Below, piece after piece: positions 5,558 to 8,964 of a stretch of DNA of 8,964 nucleotides. Below the pieces are notes generated by a model. It made no database searches and was not told the DNA's origin. It saw only the letters and a program-made list of their open reading frames with translations. Position numbers and translations under genes: made by a program. Position 1 is the first letter of the stretch, and the number at the start of each line of letters is the position of its first letter. Source of the DNA: Fidelibacterota bacterium (GTDB lineage Bacteria; Fidelibacterota; Marinisomatia; SCGC-AAA003-L08; TS1B11); the NCBI GenBank assembly GCA_022564085.1, contig JADFMC010000065.1:1-8964 (forward strand), written 5' to 3'.

Positions 5558-6793
5558 ATGAATAAATCACTATTGGCGTCGCTTCATTTTCTGGGGATCA
5601 GCCACCATGATCAAAGAATGGAGGTTCGCAGCAGGTACGCCGTTGATGACAGTCAAATCGCTGAACTGCATCGTCGTCTACGGGCAATTCCGGAACTCCG
5701 GGGCTGCGTGATAATCACCACCTGCAACCGGATAGAGTTTGTCCTGGATGGCGGTAGTACCAGTGATGCGCTGAATGTTTTGAGTGAATTTTATCAGGTT
5801 GATCAGGAGACCCTGAACGACCATTTTCATTATATGGATGGCTGGCAGGTCATCCGGCACGTGTTCAGACTTACCAGCGGACTCGATTCCATGGTCCTGG
5901 GCGACATTCAGGTAACCAGCCAGTTAAAGCAGGCTGTCAAACACAGCCAGGAAGCCGGATCTTTATCTCCGCTGCTCTCCAGACTGTGTCAGGGGGCATT
6001 CAAGGCTGGGAAACGGGTACGGTTCGAAACCGGCGTTTCCGATGGCGCAGCATCGGTGACCTATACGGCCCTACTCATGGCAAAGGAATATCTGGGTCCC
6101 CTTAATGAATGCTCCGCTCTGGTAATTGGAACTGGTGACGTGGGCCGGGATGTCGTTTATAATCTGCTGGAAAAAGGGCTCAAGCGTCTTACCGTAATGA
6201 ACCGTACTGAAGACACCGGGCGTAGCTTCGCGGCACTGGTTGGTGGTCAATTCAAGCCGATATCGGATTTGGCGTCCGAAATTGCAGATCACGATATTAT
6301 CATCACCTGCACCTCGGCCGGCATAATCCTCATCAGTAGTGAACTGGTGCAAGAGCGGGAATATAAGCAGCTATTCCTCGATCTGTCACTCCCTCCAAAT
6401 ATTGATTCCGCAGTCAGTGATTATGGCAATGTGGTCCGAATTGATATCGACACGATTCAGAACCATATTGATCAGTGGATGATCACTCGAACCAACGAGA
6501 TACCCAAGGCAGAGGCCATTATTTCTGAAGAAATGCTATCCTTCCAGTATAGGCAGATTATGGATATTGCCTCTCCCGCTATGGTACGGCTGAGGGAAGA
6601 ATATGAAATAATCAGACAAGAAGAACTCCAAAGAGCCGCGACCGGCTTGCAACCGGATGCCCGGTTGGCGCTGGAAATATTGTCCCAGCGGTTGGTGAAA
6701 CGTCTCGCGGTGTTACCCATCGAGATTTTCTCTAGACACGCCGAAGCGAATACATTGGCGATGGAAGAAATACTCGATGCCTCATTTAACTGA
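5558..6793 (+). CDS. hemA: Glutamyl-tRNA reductase
   Basis: A 411-residue NADPH-dependent enzyme that reduces glutamyl-tRNA(Glu) to glutamate-1-semialdehyde, the first committed step of C5 tetrapyrrole synthesis. The N-terminal catalytic domain begins 'LHFLGISHHDQRMEVRSRY' and carries the nucleophile in ITTCNRIEF (C56; usual motif STCNR). The region around H101 then leads to GLDSMVLGDIQVTSQLK (108-124). The NADPH-binding domain follows, with loop GTGDVG (191-196) and the VMNRT strand. The C-terminal part is helical, as expected for the dimerisation domain ('LEILSQRLVKRLAVLPIEIF'). Two nearly invariant glutamates of the family (in LGE-x-QI and GAGEM) are aspartates here (D116, D194). The start at 5558 fits family alignment and the ribosome site. 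The 3' end overlaps hemC by 17 nt. First gene of a hemACDE run; its product feeds hemL and hemB, which are encoded elsewhere. Confidence 0.95.
   Translation: MNKSLLASLHFLGISHHDQRMEVRSRYAVDDSQIAELHRRLRAIPELRGCVIITTCNRIEFVLDGGSTSDALNVLSEFYQVDQETLNDHFHYMDGWQVIRHVFRLTSGLDSMVLGDIQVTSQLKQAVKHSQEAGSLSPLLSRLCQGAFKAGKRVRFETGVSDGAASVTYTALLMAKEYLGPLNECSALVIGTGDVGRDVVYNLLEKGLKRLTVMNRTEDTGRSFAALVGGQFKPISDLASEIADHDIIITCTSAGIILISSELVQEREYKQLFLDLSLPPNIDSAVSDYGNVVRIDIDTIQNHIDQWMITRTNEIPKAEAIISEEMLSFQYRQIMDIASPAMVRLREEYEIIRQEELQRAATGLQPDARLALEILSQRLVKRLAVLPIEIFSRHAEANTLAMEEILDASFN
6763..6767 (+). promoter_or_regulatory. hemC ribosome binding site GGAAG inside hemA
   Basis: GGAAG, 9 nt before ATG 6777, supports a hemC start inside the last codons of hemA and coupled translation of the two genes. 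Confidence 0.55.
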
Positions 6794-7700
6794 CTATCCC
6801 CAAAAAATCCGGCTGGGGACACGGGGCAGCGCCCTGGCGCTATGGCAGGCTGAAAGCGTCAAAGCAACTCTCCTGGCCAAATACCCGGATACTACTGTAG
6901 AAATTCAGGTTATCAAAACCAGCGGCGATAAGGACCTCACCACACCATTGGATAGCTTGCCCTTTCCCGGTTACTTCACCAAAGAATTGGAAGCTGCTCT
7001 CAGGGAGGGAAAGATCGATATTGCAGTCCATAGTCTGAAGGACATGGCAGCCAGAACGATAGACCCATTCAAGCTGGCCGCCGTACTGCCCCGGGGAGCT
7101 GTTGAAGATGCCCTGGTCCTTAATCCCAAGTACAAAACTGTTAACGATCTGCCACCAGAGCCGTTCATTCTGACGGGATCAATTCGGCGCCAGCGCCAAC
7201 TGGCGCGATTGTTCCCCGGCTGCCGAACCGGGCACGTCCGGGGAAATATCAAAACACGTATACGCCAGCTGTCTGAGCAAAATGCCGATGCCCTGGTGGT
7301 TGCCAAAGCGGCCTTAATACGGCTTGGAATTGAGGAACAAAAGTTCATCACGTTCTCCGTGGATCAGATGATTCCCGCGCCCGCCCAAGGCGCCATCGCT
7401 ATCGAGTGCCTGGCCAAAAGCAAGTCTCTCCTGGCGCTACTGCATAATATCGAGGACAAAATAACCCGTAAGGCGGTAGATATTGAGCGGCAAATCACGG
7501 CGCTGCTTGAAGGGGGGTGTACGCTGCCTTTGGGCGTCCATGTTTCGCGGCGGAAAGCCGGTCTGTTGCTCACTGTAGGCTTTTTCCCCAAGGATCCTCA
7601 AGGTGTCCAAATCATCCGGGAAACTATTCATTCCGCCGACGATATACCTGCGGTGATCGCTGCTGTAACCGGCCGGTTCCACCTCGAAGGGGCCAGATAA
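6777..7700 (+). CDS. hemC: Hydroxymethylbilane synthase (porphobilinogen deaminase)
   Basis: A 307-residue cytoplasmic enzyme that condenses four porphobilinogens to hydroxymethylbilane on a covalently bound dipyrromethane primer. Motifs in order: LGTRGSALALWQ near the N-terminus, the F-T-K-E-L-E segment, HSLKDM with catalytic D89 (Asp84 in E. coli), GSIRRQRQL, RGNIKTRIRQL, ALVVAKAALIRLG, PAPAQGAIAIEC, and EGGCTLPLGVH with the cofactor-binding C248. Length is normal. Small departures: the usual Pro after HSLKD-M/V is Ala (KDMAART), and the GG-K-GLFTKELE loop reads FPGYFTKELE. The start ATG 6777 lies within the hemA end and has a GGAAG ribosome site. The product is the direct substrate of HemD, encoded next. 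Confidence 0.95.
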   Translation: MPHLTDYPQKIRLGTRGSALALWQAESVKATLLAKYPDTTVEIQVIKTSGDKDLTTPLDSLPFPGYFTKELEAALREGKIDIAVHSLKDMAARTIDPFKLAAVLPRGAVEDALVLNPKYKTVNDLPPEPFILTGSIRRQRQLARLFPGCRTGHVRGNIKTRIRQLSEQNADALVVAKAALIRLGIEEQKFITFSVDQMIPAPAQGAIAIECLAKSKSLLALLHNIEDKITRKAVDIERQITALLEGGCTLPLGVHVSRRKAGLLLTVGFFPKDPQGVQIIRETIHSADDIPAVIAAVTGRFHLEGAR

Positions 7701-7705
7701 CGATT
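7687..7705 (+). promoter_or_regulatory. Presumed hemD translation start region, no ATG/GTG/TTG
   Basis: AAGGGG (7687-7692) is a good ribosome site at the hemC end. The codons after it in the hemD frame are GCC? no: in the hemD frame they read ATA (7697), ACG (7700), ATT (7703), ACC, CCG. There is no conventional start codon in frame between the ATG at 7517, deep within hemC, and the first HemD strand (residues RVILWS). ATT 7703, 10 nt after the site, is the best-placed rare start. ATA 7697 overlaps the hemC TAA. A sequence error or a frameshifted HemC-HemD product are the alternatives. Confidence 0.4.
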
Positions 7706-8401
7706 ACCCCGCGCGTCATCCTTTGGAGTCTGACCACCCCACCCGAGATTGAGGAGAACGGCGTCTCACTGATCCACATTCCCTTTATTGAAACGTTGGG
7801 GACACCAGAAAATCTTACCTCCAATATGGCCACCGCAGCACGATCAATCATCGTCACCAGCCCCAAGGCAGTGGCAGCCCTGAAGCGCCACATGGGTGAA
7901 TTGCGTGGTCGGCCTATTGTTTCAGTAGGCCCGGCAACGACCAGAGCGCTCACCGAAGCTGGCTTTTCGGATGTCACCATGCCTGCAAAATATACGGCGG
8001 CCGGGATAATTGAATTACTCGCTACCAGCCCTCTGCCCCAACCTGTACTTTTCCCACGGGGGAATCGTGGCGGCGGCCCGCTCATCGAATATCTGAGCGC
8101 ACGGAAACTGATCTGCGGCACTCCCATTGTCTATGAGACTTGTGAACGTGACCTGGCAAGTATCCGGTCGGATGTGGCCTCTATACCAAACCTGGAAATC
8201 GTAGTCCTGGGCAGCCCCTCGGCATTGAGCGTCTGGAAGCAGATAAACGATATTGTGAAACCGGCGCCCCTGATTTCAACAATCGGCCCCACCACCGCCG
8301 AAGCCTGTCGTCAAGCTGGTCTGCCGGTGTGGCTGGAAGGCTCGGGCGAATCAACCGGTTTGATTGAAAAAATAATCGCGAGATATGCCATATTAGCATG
8401 A
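7703..8401 (+). CDS. hemD: Uroporphyrinogen-III synthase, start codon uncertain
   Basis: Closes and inverts ring D of hydroxymethylbilane to give uroporphyrinogen III, the branch point between siroheme (CysG) and heme (HemE). From ATT 7703 the protein is 232 residues, slightly short for the family. HemD is poorly conserved, but typical blocks are visible: first strand PRVILWS, SIIVTSPKAVAAL (usual F-T-S-P-N-A-V), SVGPATTRALTEAGF, VLFPRGNRGGGPLIEYL, IVVLGSPSALSVW, and the C-terminal TIGPTTAEACRQAGLPVW. The segment after the first strand is shorter than usual. The reading frame extends back into hemC as far as ATG 7517, but the roughly 60 extra residues are Cys/Arg/Pro-rich and unlike HemD, so that start is rejected. 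The gene begins within a few bases of the hemC stop. Its TGA (8399-8401) overlaps the hemE ATG. Identity rests on motifs plus position between hemC and hemE. Confidence 0.88.
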   Translation: MTPRVILWSLTTPPEIEENGVSLIHIPFIETLGTPENLTSNMATAARSIIVTSPKAVAALKRHMGELRGRPIVSVGPATTRALTEAGFSDVTMPAKYTAAGIIELLATSPLPQPVLFPRGNRGGGPLIEYLSARKLICGTPIVYETCERDLASIRSDVASIPNLEIVVLGSPSALSVWKQINDIVKPAPLISTIGPTTAEACRQAGLPVWLEGSGESTGLIEKIIARYAILA

Positions 8402-8964
8402 GTTCGACCAATTTATTTATGGACACGCTGGCATTGAAGCCCACCCCCCGCCGCCCCATTTGGGTTATGCGACAGGCGGGGCGCTACCTGCCCGAGTATC
8501 GCGAAATACGGGCCAGGTATTCGTTCCGGGAAATGGTGCAAACAGTTGACCTCGCTACAGAGGTAACCCTGCAACCGGTCCGGCGCTTTGGCCTGGATGC
8601 GGCGATTATCTTTTCCGACATCCTGGTCCTGTTGGAGGCACTGGGCGTACCGTACCAGATCACCGAGAACAAGGGCCCAGTTCTGGATCGGGCAATTAGA
8701 ACTGAAGACGATTACGCCTCATTGTCCGAAGCTCCCGTCTCTGATTCTCTCGGCTATGTATATAGTGCCCTGGGCATATTGCGGCAGGAACTGCCAACTG
8801 ATGTGGCCCTGCTCGGTTTCGCCGGCGCGCCCTGGACTTTGGCGTCCTACCTTATCGAAGGTGGCGGCTCCAGCACCGGCTTCCCGGCCATCCGGGCGCT
8901 ACTTGATACTAACCCGGCATTATTCGGCAAGATTATGGACCGGATTACCGAGGGGGTCATCGAT
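8398..8964 (+). CDS. hemE: Uroporphyrinogen decarboxylase, N-terminal part (cut by window end)
   Basis: Decarboxylates the four acetate side chains of uroporphyrinogen III to coproporphyrinogen III, committing it to heme. The visible 189 residues are a little over half of a typical ~345-residue enzyme, with no stop before the window end. Motifs: PIWVMRQAGRYLPEYR (20-35) with substrate-binding R25 and R29, AAIIFSDIL (68-76) with the catalytic/pyrrole-binding D74, GPVLDRAIRT (93-102), and GFAGAPWTLASYLIEGGGS (140 onward) with Y151. The ATG overlaps the hemD TGA in an ATGA junction. No strong ribosome site is seen, so translation is probably coupled to hemD. ATG 8419 (residue 8) is a less likely alternative start. 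Confidence 0.95.
   Translation, partial: MSSTNLFMDTLALKPTPRRPIWVMRQAGRYLPEYREIRARYSFREMVQTVDLATEVTLQPVRRFGLDAAIIFSDILVLLEALGVPYQITENKGPVLDRAIRTEDDYASLSEAPVSDSLGYVYSALGILRQELPTDVALLGFAGAPWTLASYLIEGGGSSTGFPAIRALLDTNPALFGKIMDRITEGVID

Noticed and set aside
7517..7702. ATG 7517 as the hemD start
   Set aside because: It would overlap hemC by more than 180 nt across its conserved cofactor-cysteine region. The extra residues are Cys/Arg/Pro-rich out-of-frame translation, not HemD.

Overview
The window is a densely packed, single-strand (+) block of bacterial biosynthetic genes. It links assimilatory sulfate reduction to the supply of siroheme, the cofactor that pathway needs. Nothing marks it as phage, plasmid or transposon DNA: no integrase, transposase, CRISPR array, tRNA or rRNA was seen. 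The organism is a bacterium of moderate GC content that makes tetrapyrroles by the C5 (glutamyl-tRNA) route. I cannot name a phylum. The GTG-D-VG nucleotide-binding loop of HemA is faintly reminiscent of the GTG-K-IG loop of Bacteroidetes-type enzymes, but that is only a hint.

Region 1 (bases 1-5308) is a sulfur/siroheme run. It holds the C-terminal half of a siroheme/4Fe-4S sulfite (or nitrite) reductase with an unusual helical C-terminal extension, then a conserved protein of unknown function, then a 4Fe-4S-type adenylylsulfate reductase (cysH). These are followed by a bifunctional siroheme synthase (cysG: dehydrogenase/ferrochelatase plus uroporphyrinogen-III methyltransferase) and a MoeB-type E1-like adenylyltransferase fused to a rhodanese domain. 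The genes abut or overlap (0, 14, -4 and 4 nt junctions), so they are very probably one operon.

Region 2 (5309-5557) is the only real intergenic gap. It contains a nested inverted repeat, a perfect 9-1-9 AT-rich palindrome, an 11-bp direct repeat and an AT-rich stretch upstream of hemA. It is the likely control region of the second operon.

Region 3 (5558-8964) is an early tetrapyrrole run: hemA (glutamyl-tRNA reductase), hemC (hydroxymethylbilane synthase), hemD (uroporphyrinogen-III synthase, with no conventional start codon) and hemE (uroporphyrinogen decarboxylase, cut by the window end). Every junction overlaps or nearly touches. hemL and hemB are not in the window.

Together, HemA/C/D make uroporphyrinogen III. 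CysG diverts part of it to siroheme for the sulfite reductase, while HemE sends the rest toward heme. CysH supplies sulfite. The MoeB-rhodanese protein probably moves sulfur onto a carrier protein. No entirely new system is evident. The points most worth a second look are the reductase's extra C-terminal domain with its uncharacterised neighbour, the missing hemD start codon, and the structured region upstream of hemA.
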